DNA from: Candidatus Nomurabacteria bacterium
Lineage (GTDB): Bacteria; Patescibacteriota; Saccharimonadia; Saccharimonadales; Saccharimonadaceae
Direction: 5' to 3'
Length of the DNA stretch: 64,000 nucleotides
Assembly: GCA_031257295.1 (NCBI GenBank)
Contig: JAIROX010000001.1
Span: forward strand, 124,001-188,000
Within the stretch, counting starts at the first letter, position 1. Every line of letters begins with the position of its first letter. Of the stretch, positions 1 to 9,053 are shown piece after piece. Under the pieces are notes generated by a model that saw only the letters and a program-made list of their open reading frames with translations, searched no databases and was not told the origin of the DNA. Position numbers and translations under genes: made by a program.

Positions 1-2
1 GA

Positions 3-275
3 CATTTTAAAGATAAGTTTGAAATTTATGGCGTGGGCAAGATTGGCCCAAAGGGGCAGGTGGTTATTCCGGCTGAAGCTCGCGAGCAACTTGGCTTGAA
101 GCCAGGCGGTCGGGTTGTGGTGGCTGGTTTTCCGAGCAAAAAAACCGTGGTCGTTATGGATAACGAAGCTTTTGAGGAACACATGGAGCATGTCCGCCGG
201 CACCACCTTGGCTTTATGGATGAAGCTCTGAAAAATAAAGACAAGATCCTGACTGAGGAAAAGTTTGATGACTAA
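3..275 (+). CDS. AbrB/SpoVT-type DNA-binding protein (5' end outside window)
   Basis: The frame is open to the left edge, so the true start probably lies outside the window. A GTG at 33 is possible, but the upstream in-frame residues (DKFEIYG before VGKIGPKGQVVIP) look like normal N-terminal family sequence. The swapped-hairpin core GKIGPKGQVVIPAEAREQLG is the hallmark of AbrB/MazE-like transcription factors, which bind DNA as dimers. The C-terminal 35 residues are charged and helical. The stop overlaps the start of the next ABC gene by 8 nt, so it may regulate or be co-transcribed with that exporter; this is inference. Family is well supported, target unknown. Confidence 0.8.
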   Translation, partial: HFKDKFEIYGVGKIGPKGQVVIPAEAREQLGLKPGGRVVVAGFPSKKTVVVMDNEAFEEHMEHVRRHHLGFMDEALKNKDKILTEEKFDD

Positions 276-2022
276 ATTCCTGCGTTTTCTGCTACCGTAC
301 TGGTGGCAGGTGCTGGTGCTGTTTGCGGGCTTGGGGCTACAGGTATGGAGTGCCCTGCAGTTACCCGACATGATGAGTCAGATCGTCAACCAGGGCATTG
401 TGGGCGGCGACCAGGGCTTTATCATGACGCAAGGTCTATTGATGCTAGTGGTAACACTGGTTGGTGGCGTGGGCATGCTGGTGGCTGGGTTTTTTGCGGC
501 ACGCGTGGGTGCTGGGCTGGCCCGCCAAGTCCGCGAAGATGTCTTTAAAAAAGTTATGAGTTTTTCGATTAGCGAAATTGGCAAGTTTTCGACCTCCAGC
601 TTAATTACTCGCACTACCAACGATGTGATGCAACTGCAAATGGTGACCACCATGGTGCTGCGCATGAGCTGCCAAGCACCACTGATGGGCGTGGGCGCGA
701 TTATCAAGGCCATGGATACTGCACCAGGTATGAGCTGGATTATCATGCTGGCTGTGGCAGCGCTTTTGGTAGTTATAGTCACGGTCTTCTGCATGGCTTT
801 GCCTAAATTTAAGATTCTGCAAAAGCTGGTCGACAAGTTGAACCTAGTAACGCGCGAAAACTTGACGGGTTTGCGTGTGGTGCGAGCTTTTAATAACGAA
901 AAACACGAGGAGGCCAAGTTTGACACGGCCAACACAGACCTAATGAAGGTTAACTTGTTTGTCAACCGCGTCATGGTGGTGATGATGCCGGTAGTGCAGC
1001 TGGTGCTCAATTTCACTATGCTGCTTGTCATCTGGGTGGGTGCTAGCTACATTGACAGCGGCGCAATTGAGATTGGCAACATGATGGCCTTTATGCAATA
1101 CGCTATGCAGGTAATGATGAGCTTTATGTTCCTAACCATGGCGTTTATCATGGTGCCGCGAGCCGCCGTGTCATGGAAACGCATCACTGAAGTGCTGGAT
1201 ACTCAGCTATCAATAAAGCCAGCCAAAAAGCCCAAAAAAGCGCAGAGTAGTAAGCGCGGGACAGTGGAGTTTAAGAATGTATCATTTGCTTATGAAGATG
1301 CCGAGGAGCCGGTACTAAAGAACATCAGCTTTACGGCCCAGCCTGGGCAGACTACGGCGTTCATTGGTTCGACGGGCTCGGGCAAGTCGACGCTAATCAA
1401 CCTAGTGCCGCGATTTTATGACGCGACGAAAGGTCAGGTGCTGGTGGACGGCGTGAACGTACGAGATTACGAGCAAAAAGATCTGATGCAAAAAATTGGC
1501 CTGGTGCCGCAAAAAGGTGTGCTGTTTAGTGGCAGCGTTAAAAGTAATATTGCTTTTGGTGCTAACGATGCCAGTGGTCAACAGATTAAAAAAGCCGCTA
1601 AAATTGCCCAAGCTTATGATTTTGTTGAAAAGCTAGATGGCGAGTTTGACGCTCATATTGCCCAGGGTGGCAGCAACGTCAGTGGCGGCCAAAAACAGCG
1701 CCTCAGTATCGCGCGGGCTGTGGCCAAGGATCCAGAAATCTATATTTTTGACGATAGCTTTAGCGCACTCGACTTTAAGACTGATCTGAGCTTACGTGCG
1801 GCCTTGAAGCCGGTTACTAAGAAAGCCGCAGTGTTGATTGTGGCCCAGCGGGTCGGCACGATTAAGCACGCTGATCAAATCGTTGTGCTTGATGATGGTA
1901 AAGTGGCTGGTATCGGTACGCACTACGAGCTTCTGAAATCTTGCGCAGTTTACAAGGAGATAGCCGCTTCGCAACTAAGTGAAGATGAGTTGAACGCTGA
2001 GCTGGAGGTTGCAAATGGATAA
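268..2022 (+). CDS. ABC exporter half-transporter with degenerate ATP site (TM287/YheI-like)
   Basis: A 584-residue fusion of a six-helix ABC membrane domain (about 10-300) and a nucleotide-binding domain. I see Walker A GSTGSGKST (about 367), signature VSGGQKQR (about 471) and Walker B IYIFDDS (about 491). The residue after the Walker B Asp is Asp rather than catalytic Glu, and the H-loop His is Gln (VAQRVG, about 525). These are the substitutions known from the non-catalytic half of heterodimeric exporters such as TM287/288. ATG 268 is preferred over TTG 265. The partner gene begins 8 nt before this one ends, so translation is coupled. Substrate cannot be told; drugs or lipids are typical of the family. 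Confidence 0.9.
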   Translation: MTKFLRFLLPYWWQVLVLFAGLGLQVWSALQLPDMMSQIVNQGIVGGDQGFIMTQGLLMLVVTLVGGVGMLVAGFFAARVGAGLARQVREDVFKKVMSFSISEIGKFSTSSLITRTTNDVMQLQMVTTMVLRMSCQAPLMGVGAIIKAMDTAPGMSWIIMLAVAALLVVIVTVFCMALPKFKILQKLVDKLNLVTRENLTGLRVVRAFNNEKHEEAKFDTANTDLMKVNLFVNRVMVVMMPVVQLVLNFTMLLVIWVGASYIDSGAIEIGNMMAFMQYAMQVMMSFMFLTMAFIMVPRAAVSWKRITEVLDTQLSIKPAKKPKKAQSSKRGTVEFKNVSFAYEDAEEPVLKNISFTAQPGQTTAFIGSTGSGKSTLINLVPRFYDATKGQVLVDGVNVRDYEQKDLMQKIGLVPQKGVLFSGSVKSNIAFGANDASGQQIKKAAKIAQAYDFVEKLDGEFDAHIAQGGSNVSGGQKQRLSIARAVAKDPEIYIFDDSFSALDFKTDLSLRAALKPVTKKAAVLIVAQRVGTIKHADQIVVLDDGKVAGIGTHYELLKSCAVYKEIAASQLSEDELNAELEVANG

Positions 2023-4081
2023 GCAGCCGGCTAAACAACAGCGCCGTCGTGGTGGTCCAATGGGCCATGGTGGGCCAGTGCAAATGGCGGTTGAGAAGCC
2101 GAAACACTTCAAGAAGTCTTTGGGCAAACTGCTTGGTATTCTAAAGCCGCACGGAGTGTTGATTGCGGTGACCGTAGCGCTCACGATTTTGGCCACAGTG
2201 TTTAGCATCGTTAGCCCCAAGATTCTGGGTAATATGACTAATCAAATTGTCGATGATTACATTTCGGCTAAAGTTTATGACTCGGTGCACGATAACCTAA
2301 AGGATGTGAAACTACCTAAGGGCACGACTATTGAAAAGTTACCTGAAACCCTAAAAACTATGGCGACGGCTGGTGAGCTATCGCCCGAGCAGCTGGGTGC
2401 TATGGGGCAACTACAGAAACAAGGCGGTGCTAGCGACTTCGAAAAAGTACCTGAAGCGCAGAAGGAGCTGATTCAGAATCTCGATCTTAGCGTAAAGCCA
2501 GAGTTCCACTACGATGTGCTAGGGCGAATCGCGGTATTCTTGGCTATTCTTTATATAATCAGCGCGTTAGCTAACTATATCAGCGGTTGGATATTTACTA
2601 ATATCACTCAACGTGTGGTTTATAAATTGCGCCAAGACTTAAGCGCCAAAATAAATCGCATGCCGATTAGCTACTTTGACAAGCACCAGTACGGCGATGC
2701 TCTGAGCCGCGTAACAAACGACGTTGACACCTTAGCTCAGTCACTCAATCAAGTAGCTAGCCAGGCGATATCGGCGGTTATCATGTTGGTAGGTATCTTA
2801 GTTATGATGCTGACAATCAGCTGGCAGCTAACTATCATTGCGCTACTAGTTTTGCCACTGAGCTTTGGCTGCGTGGCCTTCATCACCAAGCGGTCGCAGA
2901 AGCACTTCAAGAATCAGCAAGATCGCTTGGGCAAGCTTAACGGTCATATTGAAGAAAACTACGCTGGTCAAACCATAGTCAAGGCTTTTAGCGGTGAGGC
3001 CAAAGCTGAGAAGCAATTTAACACAGTTAACGCCAAACTATACGAAAGTTCGTGGAAGTCACAATTTATTAGTGGCCTGATGATGCCGATTATGAACCTT
3101 ATCAGCAACCTTGGCTATGTGGCTACAGCGGTAGCGGGTGGTTGGTTGGCCTTGAACGGCCGGCTCAGCATTGGTGATATCCAGGCCTTTATCCAGTATG
3201 TTAGCCAGTTCAATCAGCCAATTGTGCAGGTGGGGCAGATTGCCAACTTGCTGCAGTCCACTGTAGCGGCAGCTGAGCGCGTTTTCGAATTCTTAGAAGA
3301 AACCGAAGAGGTGCCAGACCCAGCCAAGCCGCAACAGATTACTAAAGTGAAAGGTGAGGTAGTTTTCGAGAATGTGCATTTTGGCTACGAACCGGATAAG
3401 CCAGTTATTAAAAATTTCTCGGCGCATATAAAGCCTGGCCAAAAAGTAGCTATCGTTGGGCCGACTGGCGCGGGTAAGACTACCATGGTTAACTTGCTAA
3501 TGCGCTTCTACGACCCAGATAGTGGGCAGATCAAAATTGATGGCGTGGACACGCGTGATATGAAGCGGGCAGACGTGCGAGATGGCTTTGGCATGGTCCT
3601 ACAGGACACCTGGCTATTTAGCGGCACGATTGGCGAAAACCTAAAGTATGGCGACACGTCGGCCGATAAAGCGCAGATTAAAAAGGCTGCCAAAGCTGCG
3701 CGTGTTGATCACTTTGTTGGCGGCTTGCCGCATGGTTACCGTACGCGCATCGAAGAAGACAGCGAAAATATATCGGCTGGTGAAAAGCAACTGCTAACCA
3801 TTGCTCGCGCCATGCTGGCTGATGCGCCGATGATAATTCTGGATGAAGCTACCAGTAGCGTTGACACCCGCACCGAGGTGTTAATTCAAAGTGCTATGGA
3901 GAAACTAACTCGTGGTCGCACTAGCTTTGTGATCGCCCATCGCTTGAGCACCATCAAAAACGCCGACCTGGTTTTGGTTATGAATGAGGGCAATATTGTT
4001 GAGCAGGGCACACACCGCGAGCTGCTGGCCAAAAACGGTTTTTATGCTGGCTTATATAACTCGCAGTTTGTCGAGGGCTAA
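2015..4081 (+). CDS. ABC exporter half-transporter, catalytic partner (TM288/YheH-like)
   Basis: Start is ATG 2015, with GGAGG at 2004-2008. The 688-residue protein has a basic Gly/His/Met-rich N-terminus, a transmembrane domain and an NBD with Walker A GPTGAGKTT (about 482), Walker B MIILDEA with intact Glu (about 607) and switch His in IAHR (about 640). Its signature is ISAGEKQ instead of LSGGQ, as expected where the signature of this subunit completes the partner's degenerate site. An extra segment of about 90 residues (about 85-170) sits between the first two transmembrane helices and would lie outside the membrane, which is longer than usual. It forms an operon with the preceding gene. 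Confidence 0.9.
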   Translation: MDKQPAKQQRRRGGPMGHGGPVQMAVEKPKHFKKSLGKLLGILKPHGVLIAVTVALTILATVFSIVSPKILGNMTNQIVDDYISAKVYDSVHDNLKDVKLPKGTTIEKLPETLKTMATAGELSPEQLGAMGQLQKQGGASDFEKVPEAQKELIQNLDLSVKPEFHYDVLGRIAVFLAILYIISALANYISGWIFTNITQRVVYKLRQDLSAKINRMPISYFDKHQYGDALSRVTNDVDTLAQSLNQVASQAISAVIMLVGILVMMLTISWQLTIIALLVLPLSFGCVAFITKRSQKHFKNQQDRLGKLNGHIEENYAGQTIVKAFSGEAKAEKQFNTVNAKLYESSWKSQFISGLMMPIMNLISNLGYVATAVAGGWLALNGRLSIGDIQAFIQYVSQFNQPIVQVGQIANLLQSTVAAAERVFEFLEETEEVPDPAKPQQITKVKGEVVFENVHFGYEPDKPVIKNFSAHIKPGQKVAIVGPTGAGKTTMVNLLMRFYDPDSGQIKIDGVDTRDMKRADVRDGFGMVLQDTWLFSGTIGENLKYGDTSADKAQIKKAAKAARVDHFVGGLPHGYRTRIEEDSENISAGEKQLLTIARAMLADAPMIILDEATSSVDTRTEVLIQSAMEKLTRGRTSFVIAHRLSTIKNADLVLVMNEGNIVEQGTHRELLAKNGFYAGLYNSQFVEG

Positions 4082-4082
4082 A

Positions 4083-4124
4083 TCACACTAGCTGTCAACC
4101 AGTATCCCGCTAGTGTGTTACAAT
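4083..4124 (+). promoter_or_regulatory. Hairpin followed by extended -10 (TGTTACAAT)
   Basis: CACACTAGC and GCTAGTGTG form a 9-bp stem after the ABC operon stop. The right arm runs straight into TGTTACAAT (-10 at 4119-4124). The element may both end the ABC transcript and start the desulfurase transcript. There is no U-run, so termination is uncertain. Confidence 0.4.
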
Positions 4125-4151
4125 TGTATAGTTAGTAAGAGGTGATTTTTA

Positions 4152-5315
4152 ATGCGATCAGAAGATTTTAAGTACTTGAGCGATGACGAGATCTACCTTG
4201 ATTCAGCTTGCCAGACTTTACGGCCCGAGCCAGTTGTTGCTGCGCTAAACGAGTATTACTATGAATATAATTCATGTGGTGAACGTGTTAAGTATGCTTG
4301 GGGCGAGAAGGTAGACGAGCTGGTAGAAGACACTAGGGAGCAGGTGCTAAGGTTCTTAAAGCTTTCCTCGCGCGAATATTTTACGAGCTTTACTCTCAAT
4401 ACTACTTACGGAATCAATTTGATCTTAAACCAGCTTAAGGCAGATGGAATTAAGCAGGTCATAACCACAGATATTGAACATAACTCGCCATTTATTGGCA
4501 CGATTGCGTTTGCTCGTAAGCACGACTTGCCGCGTGTGGTGCTGGAGCGCGAGCCCGATGGCTCGATCAACCTAGATGAAGCCAACTTTGATAGCGCGCT
4601 GGTAGTGGTTAACACTAATTCTAATATCGATGGCCGCCCGCTCGGTAATATCCGTGAGGTGGTCAAGAAAGTCCACAAACAGGGGGGTATCATCATCATC
4701 GATGCTGCGCAATCTATGGCGCATTACCACCAAAACCTTGAAAAGCTTGATGCTGACGCGATCTGTTTCTCGGCGCACAAGATGTACTCGGCTTCCCTGG
4801 GTGTGATGGTAGCCAAAAGGTCGCTGGTAAAACGTATCAACCCCACCTTCATTGGTGGCGGTATGGTGGACGACGTGGCACTTGATAGTTATCAACTGTC
4901 AGCTAACTCGCCAGATCACGTTTATACGATTTTTGAAGCTGGCCTGCAGGCTTGGGGTGAGATTATTGCCCTTGGGGAGGCTATCAGTTGGTTGACCGAG
5001 GTTGAGAAAAAGAGTGAACTACATGACTTAGCTGAACAGCTGCACGCTTTTTTGGCGGCACAGCCGAAAGTACACGTAACTAATAAACAGCCAAGCACCA
5101 CTATGGCTTTTTACTACGACGGGCTAGACTCACACCTACTGGCCAAAGCCTTGAGCGATGCTGGTATTATGGCGCGTAGCGGCTATTTTTGCTGCCACTA
5201 CTACCTTGACCACGTGATGCACTATCCGCCGCTAGTCAGGTTTTCACTTGGCCATCATAACACTCAGGCGGATATTGACAAGGCTAAAGAAGTGCTAGAG
5301 AAAGTGTTTAATTAA
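4152..5315 (+). CDS. Class V aminotransferase, cysteine desulfurase-like (SufS/Csd type)
   Basis: A 387-residue PLP enzyme of the size expected for SufS/CsdA. The Schiff-base lysine is K210 in CFSAHKMYSA, preceded by IIIIDAAQSMAH (the PLP-binding Asp and Gln). A Cys pair at 347-348 in RSGYFCCHYY occupies the place of the persulfide cysteine loop of group II desulfurases. Such enzymes move cysteine sulfur to Fe-S assembly or tRNA thiolation. No suf or isc partner is adjacent; the next gene follows directly (5316). An SD-like AGAGGTG lies about 6 nt upstream. Selenocysteine lyase or an isopenicillin-N epimerase-like enzyme is a less likely alternative. Confidence 0.8.
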   Translation: MRSEDFKYLSDDEIYLDSACQTLRPEPVVAALNEYYYEYNSCGERVKYAWGEKVDELVEDTREQVLRFLKLSSREYFTSFTLNTTYGINLILNQLKADGIKQVITTDIEHNSPFIGTIAFARKHDLPRVVLEREPDGSINLDEANFDSALVVVNTNSNIDGRPLGNIREVVKKVHKQGGIIIIDAAQSMAHYHQNLEKLDADAICFSAHKMYSASLGVMVAKRSLVKRINPTFIGGGMVDDVALDSYQLSANSPDHVYTIFEAGLQAWGEIIALGEAISWLTEVEKKSELHDLAEQLHAFLAAQPKVHVTNKQPSTTMAFYYDGLDSHLLAKALSDAGIMARSGYFCCHYYLDHVMHYPPLVRFSLGHHNTQADIDKAKEVLEKVFN

Positions 5316-6407
5316 ATGGTCTGTGTAGCGGCGTTTATAGTCTTGCTGGCCCTGTCTTTGCCAGTAGTGGTACTGTCGGCCATCGGTAGGTTTAAGCCTA
5401 AAGTCGCCAAGTTCACTAAGCCGTATTTCGGTATGTTCAAAAAAGCTTGGTATTGTGTGGGCCGCCGTGTCACGCTGCGTAAATGCGACTCAAACTTCAA
5501 GGACGACATCAAAAACTCAGTGTTACGCAAAGTGGTACTTAAAAAGCCTAAGCTTGTTAAGCCCGTTTCGGTTGGCATTGAGGTCGTGGCCTTTTTGATT
5601 GTGGTGGTTGCAGTTTGGAGTATTTTAACACTCATCAAAAGTGGTACCGCACTTTATGTTTATGGTACCTGCGACGTGTCCAACCCTAAAGGCTGCGTGG
5701 TGGGCGAGAGCCAGTTCTGCGCGGTTGGAGAGGAGACCGACAAGAATTTCTTTGAATCAATTGGCACCTGGTTCACCGAGTGGGGCACTTTGGCTGCCGA
5801 CATTCCAGCTCGTGTTAAGCAATGGGAAGCGCGCGACTACGTACCCGAAACAGCCGACTACTACGGCAGGTTTGACTCAAATAAGCCGGTCGCACTCGAC
5901 ATTTTTGACCCGGGCTGTTTTGTTTGTCGCGACTCATATATTCAACAGAAACGCCAGGGGTTTTTTGATAAATATAATGTGGCGCTTGTACCGTATCCGA
6001 TTACTAGCGGTCACGACGGCTACCGTTTCAAGAACTCCTATCTGATTTCACGCTACATCGTAGCCACGCACTTTGTGCCGCTCACGGACTCAACTTATCC
6101 GGCTGGTTGGCAGGTAGTCGACAAGATCTTCACTGGTTATAACGACAAGAACCAAAACTGGCAAGACGTTTTTAATAACGACGAAAACTACAACGGTGCG
6201 AAAGTTGAGCAAGTTCTGCGCGGATGGTTCTTAGAGTTTGGCTATACCAAGGAGCAGGTCAAAGAAATTGGCGATCTGGCTAATTCTAATCAAGTACGCA
6301 AGGTTATCACAGATGATAAACGGCTGGTCGAAGATGATATTCGGGTTAAAATGATACCGACTATGCTCTATGATGGTCAGCGCCATTCTGGCCTGTGGAA
6401 GGGTTAG
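5316..6407 (+). CDS. Membrane-anchored thioredoxin-fold protein with CFVC motif
   Basis: Starts on the base after the desulfurase stop. It has a hydrophobic N-terminus (1-24), a basic stretch, a second membrane helix (about 85-108) and an external domain. In the domain, IFDPGCFVC (Cys 201 and 204) plus a later IPTML (possible cis-Pro, about 347) resemble a DsbA/thioredoxin-like active site. Cysteines at 119, 127 and 135 precede the domain. It probably makes or exchanges disulfides in secreted proteins. I do not recognise a named family. The ATG of the next gene lies 2 nt after its stop, so the genes are one transcription unit. Confidence 0.65.
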   Translation: MVCVAAFIVLLALSLPVVVLSAIGRFKPKVAKFTKPYFGMFKKAWYCVGRRVTLRKCDSNFKDDIKNSVLRKVVLKKPKLVKPVSVGIEVVAFLIVVVAVWSILTLIKSGTALYVYGTCDVSNPKGCVVGESQFCAVGEETDKNFFESIGTWFTEWGTLAADIPARVKQWEARDYVPETADYYGRFDSNKPVALDIFDPGCFVCRDSYIQQKRQGFFDKYNVALVPYPITSGHDGYRFKNSYLISRYIVATHFVPLTDSTYPAGWQVVDKIFTGYNDKNQNWQDVFNNDENYNGAKVEQVLRGWFLEFGYTKEQVKEIGDLANSNQVRKVITDDKRLVEDDIRVKMIPTMLYDGQRHSGLWKG

Positions 6408-6408
6408 G

Positions 6409-7083
6409 ATGATAGACCTGGCTGTCGCTTTCCTCTTGGTTGGTCTATCGATTCTCGGCGTGATAGCGCTTTTAGAGCTGATAGAAAAGTATCGCAAAAC
6501 AAAGCCGAGCAAGCGACCCAGGTGCGTCAAAAACTTAGCAAACACTATAACCAAAACTCGCATGGCGTTAGCATTTGTGGCGGTAGCTATATGGTGGTGG
6601 TTGCCGCTCAGCGGGGCGGTGCTTTATGCGCTACTGGCTATAACAGACTTCCTGGACGGCAGGGCGGCTCGGCGTCTAAAGCAGGTCAGTAACTGGGGCA
6701 AACTATGGGACCCGCGGGCCGACAAGCTCTTGGTTTGGCTGGGTATGGTGTCGTTTGCAGCCTGGGCTCTAGCCACAACAAACTGGCTAGCCGCGGCGAT
6801 AGTAGTGCTATCGCTAGCCATCACGATCGTGCGTGACACTGATGTAATGAAGCTTCGGGCCAAGGCGTCAAAGAAGGTCGACATTGCAGCCAAGTTCACA
6901 GCCAAACTCAAAACTGCCTTGCAGATGGCGGCCATCTGCTTATTATTTTTGGTACCAGCCTGCCAGACCTATCTTGGCGCGGTTTGGCAAACTGTCTTGG
7001 CGCTAGCCGAAGTTTTGCTGGTGATCGCGACTCTTCTCGCGGTCATATCCTGGGCTGATTATCGCCGGATCTACCGCAAGTAA
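6409..7083 (+). CDS. CDP-alcohol phosphatidyltransferase (PgsA-like)
   Basis: ATG 6409 sits 1 nt after the preceding stop; an in-frame start at 6370 would overlap that gene and is disfavoured. The 224-residue membrane protein carries the complete CDP-OH-P motif: TDFLDGRAAR, then G and the two last Asp in GKLWDPRAD. This matches D-x2-DG-x2-AR-x8-G-x3-D-x3-D. Five or six hydrophobic segments follow or flank it. It likely makes phosphatidylglycerol phosphate or a related phospholipid at the inner face of the membrane. The exact alcohol acceptor cannot be read from sequence. Confidence 0.85.
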   Translation: MIDLAVAFLLVGLSILGVIALLELIEKYRKTKPSKRPRCVKNLANTITKTRMALAFVAVAIWWWLPLSGAVLYALLAITDFLDGRAARRLKQVSNWGKLWDPRADKLLVWLGMVSFAAWALATTNWLAAAIVVLSLAITIVRDTDVMKLRAKASKKVDIAAKFTAKLKTALQMAAICLLFLVPACQTYLGAVWQTVLALAEVLLVIATLLAVISWADYRRIYRK

Positions 7084-7110
7084 TGCTACAACGCATGTTA
7101 CAATAGATAA

Positions 7111-7902
7111 GTGAATTTAATTGAAGACTTAATTTTAGGCCTAGTACAGGGTTTAACCGAGTTTATCCCGGTTAGCAGCTCAGGCCATGAAGTATTGATT
7201 CAGAATCTATTCGCGGGTGGGTCCGATCACTTACTCCTAGAATTTATTAACTTGGGCACACTGCTAGCTCTGCTGGTATTTTTCCGCAAAAAAATCTGGC
7301 GTATCTTAGTCGATATCTTTAAAACTAAAGACTATCGTTTAGCGCGTAACCTGGTCATCACTTCTATCCCTGCTGGCCTAATCGGTTACTTACTTTCCGA
7401 TTTTATCGCTAAAAACAGTTTTTTCGGTAGTTCTATAACAGTGATCGTAGCCCTGGCTATTGTGGGCGTAGTAATGATAGTTCTCGAAAAACTCCCCAAG
7501 GCATCACCAGTTAAAACAGGCGATGATCTGTCGTGGCGTAGAGCACTGGTGATCGGCTTAGCCCAGACATTTGCACTTATTCCAGGCGTATCGCGTTCGG
7601 GCTCAACCATCATTGCCAGTCGGCTGAGCGGCCTTAGTTCTAAAGAGGCCGCAGAGTATAGTTTCTTGGCTTCTATACCGATCATGCTAGGTGTAAGCGC
7701 AAAATTATTCCTTAGTTCCAGCGACAGAGCATACTTTAGCCAAAACTTGTCATCCATGCTGTTAACTAACCTAGTAGCGTTCCTGGCCAGTATGCTTGCT
7801 ATAGGCTTCTTGCTTAAGTATCTGTCTAAGCACGATCTTAAGGTGTTTGGCTGGTATCGGTTATTGGTAGCAGCAGTCGCTTTGGCCATAGTATTATTGT
7901 AA
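7111..7902 (+). CDS. uppP: Undecaprenyl-diphosphatase UppP/BacA
   Basis: A 263-residue polytopic protein with both family signatures: GLTEFIPVSSSGH near the N-terminus (residues 14-26) and PGVSRSGSTI near residue 157. UppP dephosphorylates undecaprenyl pyrophosphate on the outer face of the membrane, recycling the lipid carrier for peptidoglycan and other glycans. The start is GTG 7111. TACAAT lies at 7099-7104, exactly 6 nt before the GTG, and no SD is present, so translation is probably leaderless. Confidence 0.95.
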   Translation: MNLIEDLILGLVQGLTEFIPVSSSGHEVLIQNLFAGGSDHLLLEFINLGTLLALLVFFRKKIWRILVDIFKTKDYRLARNLVITSIPAGLIGYLLSDFIAKNSFFGSSITVIVALAIVGVVMIVLEKLPKASPVKTGDDLSWRRALVIGLAQTFALIPGVSRSGSTIIASRLSGLSSKEAAEYSFLASIPIMLGVSAKLFLSSSDRAYFSQNLSSMLLTNLVAFLASMLAIGFLLKYLSKHDLKVFGWYRLLVAAVALAIVLL

Positions 7903-8001
7903 AAACAACAACACTCAAAGAGTTTATGTTAAATGGCACTTGCACTTAGTTTTAAAGTGTGGTAACATTAAAACATAAGCGCTTGGGGTAAGCGCAGACT
8001 C

Positions 8002-8030
8002 TTGACTGATGCCTAAATGTTTGATAAGAT
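8002..8030 (+). promoter_or_regulatory. Consensus promoter for the 30-aa peptide gene
   Basis: TTGACT at 8002-8007, a 17-nt spacer and TAAGAT at 8025-8030 form a near-consensus sigma70 promoter. Transcription would start near 8037 and give a leader of about 90 nt. Confidence 0.75.
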
Positions 8031-8128
8031 AGTACGTGGCTTCTGTTAATTTATCGTAAAAGGAAGGTCGAAACAGAGGTCGTGTTTAAAAAGGTTTGGC
8101 CTGTTTGGGACAAACCCAAAGGAGTAAC

Positions 8129-8221
8129 ATGCCAATTACAGTCGAATTTGCGCCTTCACGGAGCAAAAAGATTGAGGTTGACGTGGTGCCTGCCGAATGG
8201 CAGCTGTATATTGAACAGTAA
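8129..8221 (+). CDS. Small protein of 30 residues
   Basis: ATG 8129 follows an SD (AAAGGAGT) by 4-5 nt and runs 30 codons to TAA. The product begins MPITVEFAPSRSKKIEVDV and ends with an aromatic/acidic tail. It has no membrane segment. The gene has its own strong promoter, an approximately 90-nt leader with short stems just before the SD (GTTTG/CAAAC), and an intrinsic terminator 30 nt after the stop. That complete, private transcription unit is the evidence that it is real; function is unknown. A regulatory RNA carrying an incidental ORF is the alternative. Confidence 0.6.
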   Translation: MPITVEFAPSRSKKIEVDVVPAEWQLYIEQ

Positions 8222-8248
8222 ATCAATCTACCCGTGAAGGGTAAACTA

Positions 8249-8284
8249 AAAAAGAACCTCCAAGGCACCGGAGGTTCTTTTTGC
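8249..8284. terminator. Bidirectional intrinsic terminator
   Basis: AAGAACCTCC and GGAGGTTCTT pair across a short loop, flanked by an A-run on the left and a T-run on the right. The hairpin can serve both the peptide gene and the convergent DsbA-like gene. Confidence 0.85.
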
Positions 8285-8289
8285 TTGGT

Positions 8290-9003
8290 TTACTTGTCTT
8301 TAGACTCTTCTTTGGCTGTTGGTGGTTTGATGCCAAACTCTTTGAGCTTTTCGTTCAGATAGGCTTTAAGCTTCTCATCGCTACCTAGCGTATCACCGTC
8401 GATATTTTTGCCATTTACGTACACACTCGGAGTAGCTGAGACATCTTGTTTTTTGCCTAGTGCTAGGTCAAAGTCAATCTTGGCACTTGTCCGGGACGAT
8501 TCCATGTCCTCTTTTAGCTTATTCGCGTCAATGCCGATCTGTTTAGCTAGCGTCATAAAGGCTTCGGTGCGACCGTTGATATCGGCACCTATCCATAAGC
8601 TGCGATCTTTAAACAACGCATCGTGCATCTCCCAGTACTTGCCCTGAAAGCCAGCCGCCTCAGCTGCTGTGCTAGCAGCGCGTGAGTTCACATGGCCTTG
8701 AATGATGAAATTGCGATACACAAAAGCTACTTGGTCTTTGTATTCTTCCATGATTTCGCTCATACGTGGCGCCAAGGTGGAACAGCCATAGCATTCGTAG
8801 TCACCGTATTCAATAATCACGACCTTAGAATTTTTATTACCCAACACGTGGTCGGCGATTTGGCCATTTTGATCGTCCGCTGGTTGGATCTTATCAATGT
8901 TGACATTCGAAACATCAACTTTTTTATTGCTACTAGACGCCAACACGAACAGGCCGACAAATACCACCACAATTACACCAAATATGATCCAACTTTTACC
9001 CAT
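8290..9003 (-). CDS. DsbA-family thiol:disulfide oxidoreductase, membrane-anchored
   Basis: The 237-residue protein has an N-terminal signal anchor (about 5-23), a linker, then a DsbA-like thioredoxin fold (thioredoxin_4 type). The active site is CYGC at 71-74 inside EYGDYECYGC; the cis-Pro loop is SATPSVYVNG near residue 191. It should act outside the membrane on secreted proteins. An SD (AAGGAG) lies upstream and TGCTAAAAT provides an extended -10. Together with the CFVC protein at 5316-6407 it suggests active disulfide handling, which suits the cysteine-rich surface proteins of this window. Confidence 0.9.
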   Translation of the reverse strand: MGKSWIIFGVIVVVFVGLFVLASSSNKKVDVSNVNIDKIQPADDQNGQIADHVLGNKNSKVVIIEYGDYECYGCSTLAPRMSEIMEEYKDQVAFVYRNFIIQGHVNSRAASTAAEAAGFQGKYWEMHDALFKDRSLWIGADINGRTEAFMTLAKQIGIDANKLKEDMESSRTSAKIDFDLALGKKQDVSATPSVYVNGKNIDGDTLGSDEKLKAYLNEKLKEFGIKPPTAKEESKDK

Positions 9004-9053
9004 ATAACTCCTTATTACATAGTTAATTTTAGCACATTTGGTATACTGGTTGC

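Noticed and set aside
378-1031. 217-aa minus-strand ORF in the ABC gene
   Set aside because: Lies wholly opposite a canonical ABC membrane domain and shows no domain of its own.
6370-6408. Earlier start of the phosphatidyltransferase
   Set aside because: It would overlap the preceding gene by 38 nt, while ATG 6409 begins 1 nt after that stop.
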